From contig NZ_JAXMOC010000007.1 in NCBI RefSeq assembly GCF_034670125.1, positions 1 to 64,000 of the forward strand: a stretch of 64,000 bases of DNA, given 5' to 3'. The notes under the pieces were generated by a model that was given only the letters and a program-made list of their open reading frames with translations, did not search any database and was not told the DNA's origin. How positions within the stretch are numbered: the stretch's first letter is position 1; every line of letters starts with the position of its first letter. The DNA is from Maricaulis sp034670125. Its GTDB lineage: Bacteria; Pseudomonadota; Alphaproteobacteria; Caulobacterales; Maricaulaceae. This document shows, piece after piece, positions 18,783-26,720 of the stretch. Both the position numbers and the translations under genes were made by a program.

Positions 18783-19839
18783 TCGCCGGGTACTCCGGCA
18801 GATGGTTTTTGACCAGCAGGTCGCTACCCCGCGTCAGGGTTTCGATCGCATCGGCTGCCATGATCAGCGCACCTGACGTCCAGGAAGGTCGCTCACGCGG
18901 CCAGATGATCGATTCCTCGAACTGCCACCCCATCCAGTATCCGCCATCGCGGGCAACCAGCGGAGACAGATTGGCGATCAGTTCGCCGGCCTGTCTGGGC
19001 TGGCCGACGGCCTGGCAGGCCAGAGCCAGTTCAGCCGTTTCAGCGGCGGTGACCCAGGGCTGATCCGAGACGCAGCGGCACCCCAGGCCCGGTTCGACAA
19101 ACTCTGCCCAGCGCGCATACAGGCGGGCGCGCCCCACATCGATCGGCAGGACGCCCGCCAGCACCGGGTAATACCAATCCATGGCAAAGCCGCGCCGGTC
19201 CGTACCCTTGCGGTCAAAGCGGGCATCGTTCTCCCGCAGCGCGGCGCCGATACGCCGGCGGGCCTCGGCCCAGTCCTCGACCGGTTTGCCCAAACGGCGA
19301 CCGATCAGGCAGGCGCATTCCAGCGCCTTGTAAAGGCTGGCATTGCCGGCGCGCAGACTGTCGATTTCGGTCAGCGTCTGCTCGTCGCCCCGGGCCCGCC
19401 AGACGACATCGCCATGCGCAGTCTGGTGGCCGAGGATGAAGTGCATCGCCGCTTCGATCATGGGCCAGTAACGCGGCAGCATGTCGAGGGCGTTCAGGGC
19501 CAGCAGGCTGCGCAGGACCGTAACTGCCGCATAGCCGGAGAAATTTGTGTCGCGGGCGGTTTTCGGCGTGCCGGGCACCAGGTGACGGTTGGCTTCGTCC
19601 AGCGGTACCGAAGCACCGAGATCGCCGGTCCAGCCGCCATCGCTTTCCTGACGCTCCATCAGGGCCGCCAGTGCCTTGAAGGTTTCCGCCTCACGACCGG
19701 CGATTGCCAGGCCCATGGTTGCCTCACCGTGATTCCAGGCATCCCATACACCGGCCTCGATCCACGGGATGGTGCCGTCGCTGCGCTGCAGGGACGTGAT
19801 GTGATCGGCGCAGGCCCTGATATTGACCGATCGGCTCAT
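18742..19839 (-). CDS. Alpha-toroid (prenyltransferase/glycoside-hydrolase-like) protein
   Basis: 365-residue soluble protein with repeated helical hairpins and Trp/Gly motifs (RSDGTIPWIEAGVWDAWNHG, RQESDGGWTGDLG, ARDGGYWMGW). These suggest an alpha/alpha-barrel like those in prenyltransferase/squalene-cyclase-like proteins, but the DxDD or zinc motifs of true enzymes of those families are not evident. ATG at 19839 overlaps the upstream methyltransferase stop by one base. It is the last gene of a GT4-methyltransferase-toroid operon and overlaps the convergent methyltransferase by 41 bases. The reaction is unknown. Confidence 0.65.
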   Translation of the reverse strand: MSRSVNIRACADHITSLQRSDGTIPWIEAGVWDAWNHGEATMGLAIAGREAETFKALAALMERQESDGGWTGDLGASVPLDEANRHLVPGTPKTARDTNFSGYAAVTVLRSLLALNALDMLPRYWPMIEAAMHFILGHQTAHGDVVWRARGDEQTLTEIDSLRAGNASLYKALECACLIGRRLGKPVEDWAEARRRIGAALRENDARFDRKGTDRRGFAMDWYYPVLAGVLPIDVGRARLYARWAEFVEPGLGCRCVSDQPWVTAAETAELALACQAVGQPRQAGELIANLSPLVARDGGYWMGWQFEESIIWPRERPSWTSGALIMAADAIETLTRGSDLLVKNHLPEYPATKAAAKLPAFLYA

Positions 19840-20558
19840 CAGCTTGTCTTCCGGAAATACATGACGACCGACTTGCCCATGACCGGGTCCAGCACCCACT
19901 CCATGGCCCGTGTCAGCCATGGGCGTTTGATCAGATCCCACTCCAGGAAGCGGCGATAGAGTGCGATCAGGCGATTTTCCTCCTGCGTCTCCCAGAACGC
20001 GCAGCGCAGCCACCAATAGGGACTGTGCAGCGCGTGGGCCCAGTGGCGGCGAAAGCGGCGGAAGCCCTGCTTCTCGACATCACGCCTGAAGGCATGCGGC
20101 TTGAAGATACGGACATGACCGCCCGGCGTGTTCTGGTACCCGAAGGATAACCACCAGCAGATTTTCTCCGGCCAGTAGCGCGGCACCGAGGCCGCGAATA
20201 TCCCGTCCGGTTTCAGAACCCGTCTGATCTCGGTCAGAAATAGCTCGGGATCGGGCACGTGCTCCAGGACTTCCGAGCAGATCACCCGGTCGAATGTGTT
20301 GTCGGGGAAGGGAAGCTGGTCGCCGGTTCCGGCCGTGAGGACCGCGCTGCGCAGGTCCGAGGCCGGCTCTGGCGGTGGCAGTTCGAAGAACTTGTCCAGC
20401 GCGATGCAAACGTCCTCATGGCTCAAATCCAGCCCGACCGCCGTGACCGGCGTTTCGTCCCAGTACAGCCCGTGCAGGTGCCGACCCTGGCCGCAGCCCA
20501 GGTCGAGGATCCGCATGCCGGGCTCCAGCGCCAGGCTATCGATCTGGATGGTTTGCAT
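19839..20558 (-). CDS. SAM-dependent methyltransferase (Methyltransf_11 type)
   Basis: 239-residue methyltransferase with motif I ILDLGCGQGRHL (about 18-29), VGLDLSHEDV as the acidic end of strand 2, LPFPDNTFDRVICSEVLEHV (motif II-like) and RVLKPDGIFAASVPRYWPE. The C-terminal third is rich in Trp/Arg and may bind a bulky or membrane-associated substrate. It sits between a GT4 glycosyltransferase (3-base gap) and the toroid protein (1-base overlap), so the three are one transcription unit. Confidence 0.82.
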   Translation of the reverse strand: MQTIQIDSLALEPGMRILDLGCGQGRHLHGLYWDETPVTAVGLDLSHEDVCIALDKFFELPPPEPASDLRSAVLTAGTGDQLPFPDNTFDRVICSEVLEHVPDPELFLTEIRRVLKPDGIFAASVPRYWPEKICWWLSFGYQNTPGGHVRIFKPHAFRRDVEKQGFRRFRRHWAHALHSPYWWLRCAFWETQEENRLIALYRRFLEWDLIKRPWLTRAMEWVLDPVMGKSVVMYFRKTS

Positions 20559-20561
20559 CGA

Positions 20562-21857
20562 TCAGCCCCTGCCTTTGTCTGCAAGGGCTTCGACATACAG
20601 GTGAGACGCCGCGAGGGCGTGCTTGGACCAGCAAAATTCGCGACGGGCGCGGATCGCGGCCTTTTCGCCCAGCCGTGCGGCGGCATCGGGCGAGTCGAGC
20701 AGGCGGGCAATATTGCCCGCCATGGCGTCCGCGTCGCCGGCGGGAGAGATCAGGCCGGCATCTCCCACCACTTCCGGCAGGGCACCGCCATCACTGGCGA
20801 CCACGGCCGCGCCGCAGGCCATGGCCTCGGCAGCGGGAAAGCCGAAACCCTCGAAGCGGGCCGGGCAGGCCACAATGTGGGCGCGGCGGTACAGGTCGGC
20901 GACCTCTTCCCGGCTCAGATCGGATGATGTCGACACCCGGTCGGACAGTCCGTGCGCGGCCAGCATGCGCCTGGCGGGACCGTCGCGCAGGGTGCCGATG
21001 ATGTGCAGGCGGGCCGCGGGCCTGGCCGCCGCGACCCGGCCCAGCGCTTCGATGAGCACATCGAGGCCCTTGATCGGAACGTCGGCGCTGGCCGTGGTCA
21101 CAATGAGGCCGGCCTCGCGCTGCACCGAGAGGGCCGGGCGAAAAGTGTCATGATCGAGTCCGTTGAACGCGACCCGCACCCGTCCGGCATCAACACCATA
21201 GCGTTCGGCATGGGTGCGGCGTGCCGCGTCGGAAACGGCCAGATGGCGGGGCAGGGCGCGCGCGGTCTTGGCCTGCATTCCGATGAAGCGATACCACCGC
21301 CGGGTCAAAAGCCGTTCCCACCATTTGCGGCCCGCCGCGATCGCATAGTCACGGTCGATGGCGATGGGATGATGCAGGGTGGTGATCACCGGAATGCGGG
21401 CATTGATGCGAACCATCGGAGCCGACAGTGTCTGATTGTCGTGTATGACATCGAAAACCCCCTCATGCCGGGTCAGGAAACGGTCGAGGCGGCGGCCGAA
21501 AGCGTAGAGCTCGCCAAAGGCGCCGGAGTTATGGGCCAGCCATTCCGACAGGTCGGCCCAGGATGTCAGATAGCGGGGGCGGAAGGCCAGAAAGGCATTC
21601 TCCTCGGCAAACAGGTCGAGCGAAGGCAGTTCGTGCAGGGTGATGCCGGGGTCGAGTTCGGGGTAGGGCGGGCCGGACGCCACCGAAACATCGTGTCCCA
21701 GGGCCTTCAGTGCCCGCGTCAGTTCGCGCAGATAGACGCCCTGTCCGCCGACATGGGGGTGCGAACGATAGCCGGTGACAAGCACGCGCAGCGGCCGCAC
21801 CGGCGTGACGTCACTCTCCTTTTCCATCCTTGTGGAAACAAGGGTATGTCCGTCCAT
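20562..21857 (-). CDS. GT4-family glycosyltransferase
   Basis: 431-residue GT-B glycosyltransferase. The N-terminal domain has the acceptor-side glycine loop VGGQGVYLRELTRALKALGHDV, and the C-terminal domain has the GT4 donor motif EGFGFPAAEAMACGAAVVAS with the conserved Glu residues, followed by GGALPEVVGDAG. I chose ATG 21857; TTG 21920 and ATG 21827 are alternatives and none has a strong ribosome site. First gene of the GT4-methyltransferase-toroid operon. The sugar and acceptor are unknown. Confidence 0.85.
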   Translation of the reverse strand: MDGHTLVSTRMEKESDVTPVRPLRVLVTGYRSHPHVGGQGVYLRELTRALKALGHDVSVASGPPYPELDPGITLHELPSLDLFAEENAFLAFRPRYLTSWADLSEWLAHNSGAFGELYAFGRRLDRFLTRHEGVFDVIHDNQTLSAPMVRINARIPVITTLHHPIAIDRDYAIAAGRKWWERLLTRRWYRFIGMQAKTARALPRHLAVSDAARRTHAERYGVDAGRVRVAFNGLDHDTFRPALSVQREAGLIVTTASADVPIKGLDVLIEALGRVAAARPAARLHIIGTLRDGPARRMLAAHGLSDRVSTSSDLSREEVADLYRRAHIVACPARFEGFGFPAAEAMACGAAVVASDGGALPEVVGDAGLISPAGDADAMAGNIARLLDSPDAAARLGEKAAIRARREFCWSKHALAASHLYVEALADKGRG

Positions 21858-22003
21858 GACGCGTGATTCCGGCGGTGGCAATTGAGTGGCGAACCTATAG
21901 AAGTGAACAATGTTCGCCAAGCGGGTCTTGTTGCGGAATTGCGGCGATGCAGCGAAGCAGGTGGCCGGCGTGTTTGCCGGGGCTGGAGTGACAGGTTGGA
22001 GTG

Positions 22004-23176
22004 ATGGTCAAACCGACAGCCCTGCGCTTTGCGACCTATTACGGCGCGTTCTATCTGATGTTCGGGGCCTTCCTGCCCTACTTCCCGCGCTGGCTGGACG
22101 GTCGGGGCCTGTCGCCGGAGTGGATTGGCTGGATTCTGGCGGCGGGCATGATCGGTCGGACACTGGTGTCGCCGATCGGCGCACGCTGGGCTGATCGCGC
22201 GGTGCGACATCGCGATCCGATCCTCGCCTTCGCCATAGGCAGCGTTATCGTCTTCGCCCTTCATCTGCCGGTCTCGACGCCTTGGATCCTGCTGGTCCTG
22301 TCCTTTGCCACAGGTGCGCTGGTGTTTGGCCAGATTCCGGTAACCGACGCCTTTGCGATGCGGGCGGCGCGCGATCACGCTTTCGAGTTCGGCCCGGTGC
22401 GGGCCTTCGGCTCCGCTCTCTTCATTGTCGCCAACTTCAGCGCCGGAGCCCTGATTGACCGATTGGGCACGGAGAGCGTGCTGGCCTGGGTGATCATCGC
22501 CGGCGGGCTGATGGCCCTCGCGGCAACCTGGCTGCCGCCGGGGCACCGCCCGTCGGCTCATGTGCCGCGGCCTGACGAATGGGCGCGTCTGGGGCGGATG
22601 CTGGTTGGACCGCTGGGCCTCGCCCTCGCCGCGTCGGCCCTGATACAGGCCGGTCACGGGTTTTATTACGTCGTGTCCGCCAATGCCTGGTCGGCCCAGG
22701 GGATCAGTGGGGCGATGGTGGGCGCGCTGTGGGCGTTCGCGGTCGCGTTCGAGATCGCATTCCTGTGGTTGTCGGGGCGGGGCTGGCTGGGGCGGCTGAG
22801 CCCGGCGGGTCTGATGATCATTGGCGGACTGGCTTCCTTGCTCCGCTGGGGGCTGACGGCGCTCTCGCCGCCGGTATGGGCCCTGTTCCCCCTGCAGACG
22901 CTTCACGCCCTGACCTTCGCCGCAACCTATGTCGGCTTTTTGCGCTTCACCGCCAATGACATGCCCGACGATCAAACGGCCCTGTCGCAGGGCCTCAATT
23001 CAGCCCTGTCCGGCGGCATCGTGCTGGCGGTGGTTTCGACCCTGTCCGGCTATGCCTATGCGCAATACGGTGTGGGCGGCTTTGCCTTCATGATGGTGCC
23101 GGGCCTGCTCGGCTTGGCTGCAGCCGTCTTGTTGCGCCGTGTATCTTTACTCCCGCAGCGGGAAAATATCGATTAG
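22004..23176 (+). CDS. MFS transporter (MFS_1-like, HcaT/nucleoside-symporter-like)
   Basis: 390-residue twelve-helix major facilitator. The N-terminal pattern YYGAFYLMFGAFLPYFPRWL and the helix 4-5 segment FGQIPVTDAFAMRAARDHAFEFGPVRAFGS (read as two halves) match the HcaT/PPP-type MFS branch, whose members move aromatic acids, sugars or nucleosides. The substrate cannot be specified. GGAG precedes the ATG, with GTG at 22001 just upstream. The STAS-MlaE gene begins 10 bases later, so it may be co-transcribed with the Mla genes. Confidence 0.82.
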   Translation: MVKPTALRFATYYGAFYLMFGAFLPYFPRWLDGRGLSPEWIGWILAAGMIGRTLVSPIGARWADRAVRHRDPILAFAIGSVIVFALHLPVSTPWILLVLSFATGALVFGQIPVTDAFAMRAARDHAFEFGPVRAFGSALFIVANFSAGALIDRLGTESVLAWVIIAGGLMALAATWLPPGHRPSAHVPRPDEWARLGRMLVGPLGLALAASALIQAGHGFYYVVSANAWSAQGISGAMVGALWAFAVAFEIAFLWLSGRGWLGRLSPAGLMIIGGLASLLRWGLTALSPPVWALFPLQTLHALTFAATYVGFLRFTANDMPDDQTALSQGLNSALSGGIVLAVVSTLSGYAYAQYGVGGFAFMMVPGLLGLAAAVLLRRVSLLPQRENID

Positions 23177-23186
23177 GATCGGAGCG

Positions 23187-24341
23187 ATGAGGGGTATGCG
23201 GGACGAATCGCTGGCGAGAGCGGAGCTGGTTGTGCGCGAGGAAGGCGAGCGCACGATCCTTGAGCCCCATGGCGATTGGGTCATCGACACGATCGGTCGT
23301 CACGACAACGCCATCCGTGCGGTTGAGGCCAGTACCGACCCCTGCAACATCATCGTCGATTTCACGCATTTGGGGCGGGTCGACACGGCGGGTGCCTACC
23401 TGCTGGGGCGTGCGACCCGCAAATGTCCGACGCCCGATGCCGATTTCCACTTCATCGGGAGCCACCGGACGGTTCGGCGCCTGATCGAGGAGGTCCGGAT
23501 GCGGACCCAGGTCTGTGGGCCGGACGAAGTGCCGACTTTCGGCTTCATCAACGCCCTGTCCCGTTTCGGTGCCGGCATCGAGACCGCCTACCAGGAAGCC
23601 GTCGACACGTTTGCCTTTTTCGGCAAGACGTTGACGACGGGCCTGAGCTGCTTCTTCCAGCCCTGGCGCTTTCGCCTGACCCCGACCGTGTGGGCGATGG
23701 AAGAGGTCGGCGTGAACGCGTTGCCCATCGTCGCCACACTCACCTTCTTCATCGGGGCGGTGGTGGCGTTCATGGGGGCCACCCTGTTGCAGAGTTTCGG
23801 CGCGTCGGTGTTCACCGTCGACCTGGTCGGCCTGTCCATCCTGCGCGAATTCGGCGTGCTGATCACCGCGATCATGCTGGCCGCCCGGTCCGACAGCGCC
23901 TTCACCGCGTCGATCGGGGCGATGAAGATGCAGCAGGAAGTCGACGCCATGCGGGTGCTCGGTCTCGACCCGTATGAAGCGCTGGTCCTGCCGCGGGTCG
24001 TGGCTTGTGTTCTCATGGCACCGCTTCTGACATTCGGCGCGATGGTGGCCGGTATATTTGGGGGCATGCTGGTGACCTGGTCGGCCCAGGATATTTCGCC
24101 GGCCCTGTTCTTCACGCGGCTGCACTCGGAAATCGACATCAGTCATTTCTGGGTCGGCATGTCCAAGGCCCCGGTCTTTGGCATGGTTGTGGCCATCATC
24201 GGCTGTCGCCAGGGCATGCAGGTCAAGGGCGATGTGGAGTCGCTGGGGCGGCGGGTGACGGCGTCGGTGGTTCAGTCGATCTTTGCCATCATCGTGCTCG
24301 AGGCCCTGTTTGCGATGATGTATCTGGAGCTGGGGATTTGA
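23187..24341 (+). CDS. mlaE: STAS-MlaE fusion permease of an MCE lipid transporter
   Basis: 384-residue inner-membrane permease of an MCE-type ABC transporter. Residues about 10-95 form a STAS-like domain (EPHGDWVIDTIG; IIVDFTHLGRVDTAGAYLL), equivalent to a separate MlaB in E. coli. The rest is the MlaE domain with about five or six helices and typical segments GVNALPIVATLTFFIGAVVA, LREFGVLITAIMLAARSDSA and AMRVLGLDPYEALVLPRV. The start at 23187 follows AGGATCGGAG; ATG 23196 is an alternative. Overlaps mlaF by four bases. Confidence 0.9.
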   Translation: MRGMRDESLARAELVVREEGERTILEPHGDWVIDTIGRHDNAIRAVEASTDPCNIIVDFTHLGRVDTAGAYLLGRATRKCPTPDADFHFIGSHRTVRRLIEEVRMRTQVCGPDEVPTFGFINALSRFGAGIETAYQEAVDTFAFFGKTLTTGLSCFFQPWRFRLTPTVWAMEEVGVNALPIVATLTFFIGAVVAFMGATLLQSFGASVFTVDLVGLSILREFGVLITAIMLAARSDSAFTASIGAMKMQQEVDAMRVLGLDPYEALVLPRVVACVLMAPLLTFGAMVAGIFGGMLVTWSAQDISPALFFTRLHSEIDISHFWVGMSKAPVFGMVVAIIGCRQGMQVKGDVESLGRRVTASVVQSIFAIIVLEALFAMMYLELGI

Positions 24342-25111
24342 GCGACGACATCCTCATCTCCGTGCGTAATCTGCGCAGCGCCTTTGGACGTCATGTGGTC
24401 CATGAGCATCTGGATCTGGACGTCCGTCGCGGCGAGATCCTTGGCATTGTCGGTGGCTCGGGAACCGGCAAGACCGTCCTGTTGAACACCATTCTCGGGC
24501 TGAAAGAGCCGGAGGGCGGGGAAATTCGCCTGAACGGACAGCGGCTGGCCGACATGTCGGCGCGGGAACGGCGCCGCATCGACAGCCGGCTTGGCGTGCT
24601 GTTCCAGAACGGCGCCCTGTTCACCTCCCTGTCGGTCCTTGAAAATGTCATGGCGCCATTGCGGGAACATATCGACATGTCGATACCCCTGATGGAAGAG
24701 ATCGCCGGCATGAAGATCGGGCTCGCCGGGCTCGATCCCAGCGCGGCTGACCGGTTTCCATCCGAGCTGTCCGGCGGCATGCGCAAGCGTGCAGCGCTGG
24801 CGCGGGCCCTGGCACTCGACCCGGAGATCCTGTTCCTCGACGAACCGACCGCCGGCCTCGACCCGATCGGCGCCGCCGCCTTCGACAATCTGATCCGGGA
24901 ATTGTCCGACGCGCTCGGTCTGACTGTGGTCATGATCACACACGACCTCGACAGTCTTTACGCGATTTGTGACCGCGTGGCGGTTTTGGCCGACAAACGG
25001 GTTGAAGCTGTGGCACCAATCAGGGAGTTGTTGGCCAATCCGCATCCCTGGATCCAGCAATATTTCCACGGTCCGCGCGGGCGTGCCGCGCTGGCCGGCA
25101 AGGAGAGTTAG
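24338..25111 (+). CDS. mlaF: MlaF-type ABC ATPase
   Basis: 257-residue ATPase energising the MCE lipid transporter. Walker A is GGSGTGKT (39-46), the Q-loop follows in GVLFQNGALF, the ABC signature is LSGGMRKR, Walker B is EILFLDEPTAGLDP and the H-loop is MITHDLDS. The start is TTG at 24338, overlapping the mlaE stop in TTGA. The reading frame stays open far upstream inside mlaE, but that part is not homologous to the family. Confidence 0.92.
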   Translation: MSDDILISVRNLRSAFGRHVVHEHLDLDVRRGEILGIVGGSGTGKTVLLNTILGLKEPEGGEIRLNGQRLADMSARERRRIDSRLGVLFQNGALFTSLSVLENVMAPLREHIDMSIPLMEEIAGMKIGLAGLDPSAADRFPSELSGGMRKRAALARALALDPEILFLDEPTAGLDPIGAAAFDNLIRELSDALGLTVVMITHDLDSLYAICDRVAVLADKRVEAVAPIRELLANPHPWIQQYFHGPRGRAALAGKES

Positions 25112-25113
25112 AT

Positions 25114-26064
25114 ATGGAAACCAAAGCCCATCACGCCCTGGTCGGTCTGTTTGCCGTCCTTCTCCTGGCGGCCGGCGGTTTTTTCGCGCTCTGGCTTGGC
25201 AAGGTCTCGTTCGACGAGGACTACGCCTTTTATGACATTGTCTTTGATGGCCCGGTGCGTGGATTGCGCGAGAGTGGGGAAGTTCGTTTCAATGGTATCC
25301 AGGTGGGTGAGGTCACCGAGCTGGAGCTGGATGACCAGAGCCGCGTGATCGCCCGCATCCGGGTGTTGGCGCAAACCCCGGTGCGTACCAACAGCGAAGC
25401 CCAGCTCGAGCCGCAGGGTCTGACCGGTCTGTCCTATGTCCTGATTACTGGCGGAACGCCGGATGCCCAGCGTCTCGAGAGCCCGGCCAACCGGCCGGTT
25501 CCGCGAATTTTTGCCCGCCGGGCGCAATTGGAAGGCCTGGTCGAGGGATCGGAGGATGTGCTCGATGCGGCGCAGACGGCCCTGTTCCGGCTGACCGCGC
25601 TATTGTCCGAGCAGAATGTGAATGAGGTCTCCGAGACGCTGACCAATCTGCGTGAGATCACCGACCGGCTGTCCGAGGAGGAGGCCCTGATTGCTGACAT
25701 GCGCAACACGCTCGCAGGGATCGACACCGCCGCCAGTGATATGTCGGCTGCCGCCATGTCCTTGCAGGAGTTTGGTGTCACCGCCACGGCCTTCCTCGAC
25801 AATGAGATGACCCTCGCGACCAATGAGACCACGCTGGCTGCCATGGCGGTCAACCAGGCCGCTGCTGACACCAACCAGATCGTGCTGACCCTGCAGCCGG
25901 CGATTGAGAGCCTGGCGGACAGCGGCATCGAGGACCTCAACCGGACCCTGTCCGACCTGCGCCGCGTTGTGGCGTCGCTGGAGCGGATTACGTCTGAAGT
26001 GGAAAGCAATCCGGGCGGCTTCATTGCCGGAGCGCCCCGCGAAACCGTGGAGGTGCCGCAATGA
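25114..26064 (+). CDS. mlaD: MlaD-type MCE-domain substrate-binding protein
   Basis: 316-residue protein with an N-terminal membrane anchor (ALVGLFAVLLLAAGGFFALW). It is followed by one MCE domain beginning FYDIVFDGPVRGLRESGEVR, with FNGIQVGEV and EPQGLTGLSYVLITGG at its end, then a long Ala/Thr-rich helical region. MCE proteins form hexameric rings that carry phospholipids across the periplasm. It starts two bases after mlaF and overlaps the next gene by four. Confidence 0.9.
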   Translation: METKAHHALVGLFAVLLLAAGGFFALWLGKVSFDEDYAFYDIVFDGPVRGLRESGEVRFNGIQVGEVTELELDDQSRVIARIRVLAQTPVRTNSEAQLEPQGLTGLSYVLITGGTPDAQRLESPANRPVPRIFARRAQLEGLVEGSEDVLDAAQTALFRLTALLSEQNVNEVSETLTNLREITDRLSEEEALIADMRNTLAGIDTAASDMSAAAMSLQEFGVTATAFLDNEMTLATNETTLAAMAVNQAAADTNQIVLTLQPAIESLADSGIEDLNRTLSDLRRVVASLERITSEVESNPGGFIAGAPRETVEVPQ

Positions 26065-26690
26065 GCCGGTCCCGTTACATCCGTGCAGCCCTGGTCGGCC
26101 TGAGTGCCCTGTCGGTCTCGGCCTGTGTGTCGCTGTTGCCGGAATCCGAACCGGTCTCGGTATACCGCCTGTCCTCGCCGGAGCCGGTTGCGCTGCGGGG
26201 CGACAGCTGGACGGTGATCGAGATCGACGTGCCCAATGCGCCGCGCGGTTTGTCCGGCGACCAGATCGCCATCATGCAGGACGGGTCGAGCCTCGCCTAT
26301 ATCCACGGCGCGCGCTGGATTTCCCCGACCCCGCGATTGTTGCAGAGCCTGTTGATCGATTCCTTCAACGCCCATGACGGTCGTCTTGCGCCGACCCGGT
26401 CTGATGATGGCATCCGGGCGGACTATGAATTGCGCCTGGACATGCAGGAATTCGAAGCGGTGTACGACCGCGGCGCCGACGCGGCGCCTCTGATCCGGGT
26501 CCGGATCTCAGCCCGTCTGGTCGCTGAACAGGGGCGGCGTTTCGCCGGTGCCCGGGTGGTGACGGCTGAGGTCCGCGCGGCGGCCAATCGCACCAGTTCG
26601 ATCGTACTGGCGTTTGACGAGGCGGCTCATTCCGCCAGTCGAGAAATCGCGGACTGGACGGCCGGCCGGACCGCACACGCCGGCGACTGA
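26061..26690 (+). CDS. MCE-transport auxiliary lipoprotein (PqiC/ABC_trans_aux-like)
   Basis: 209-residue lipoprotein with signal peptide and lipobox LSALSVSAC. The following pattern VYRLSSPEPV, WTVIEIDVPNAPRGLSGDQI and YIHGARWISPTPRLLQSLLI fits the auxiliary outer-membrane lipoproteins encoded with MCE operons (PqiC/YmbA-like). It is translationally coupled to mlaD, consistent with acting as the outer-membrane end of the lipid path. No mlaC or mlaA homologue is in the window. Confidence 0.8.
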   Translation: MSRSRYIRAALVGLSALSVSACVSLLPESEPVSVYRLSSPEPVALRGDSWTVIEIDVPNAPRGLSGDQIAIMQDGSSLAYIHGARWISPTPRLLQSLLIDSFNAHDGRLAPTRSDDGIRADYELRLDMQEFEAVYDRGADAAPLIRVRISARLVAEQGRRFAGARVVTAEVRAAANRTSSIVLAFDEAAHSASREIADWTAGRTAHAGD

Positions 26691-26720
26691 TCTTTCCGGT
26701 CCGAGAACGGGCGGACGGGC

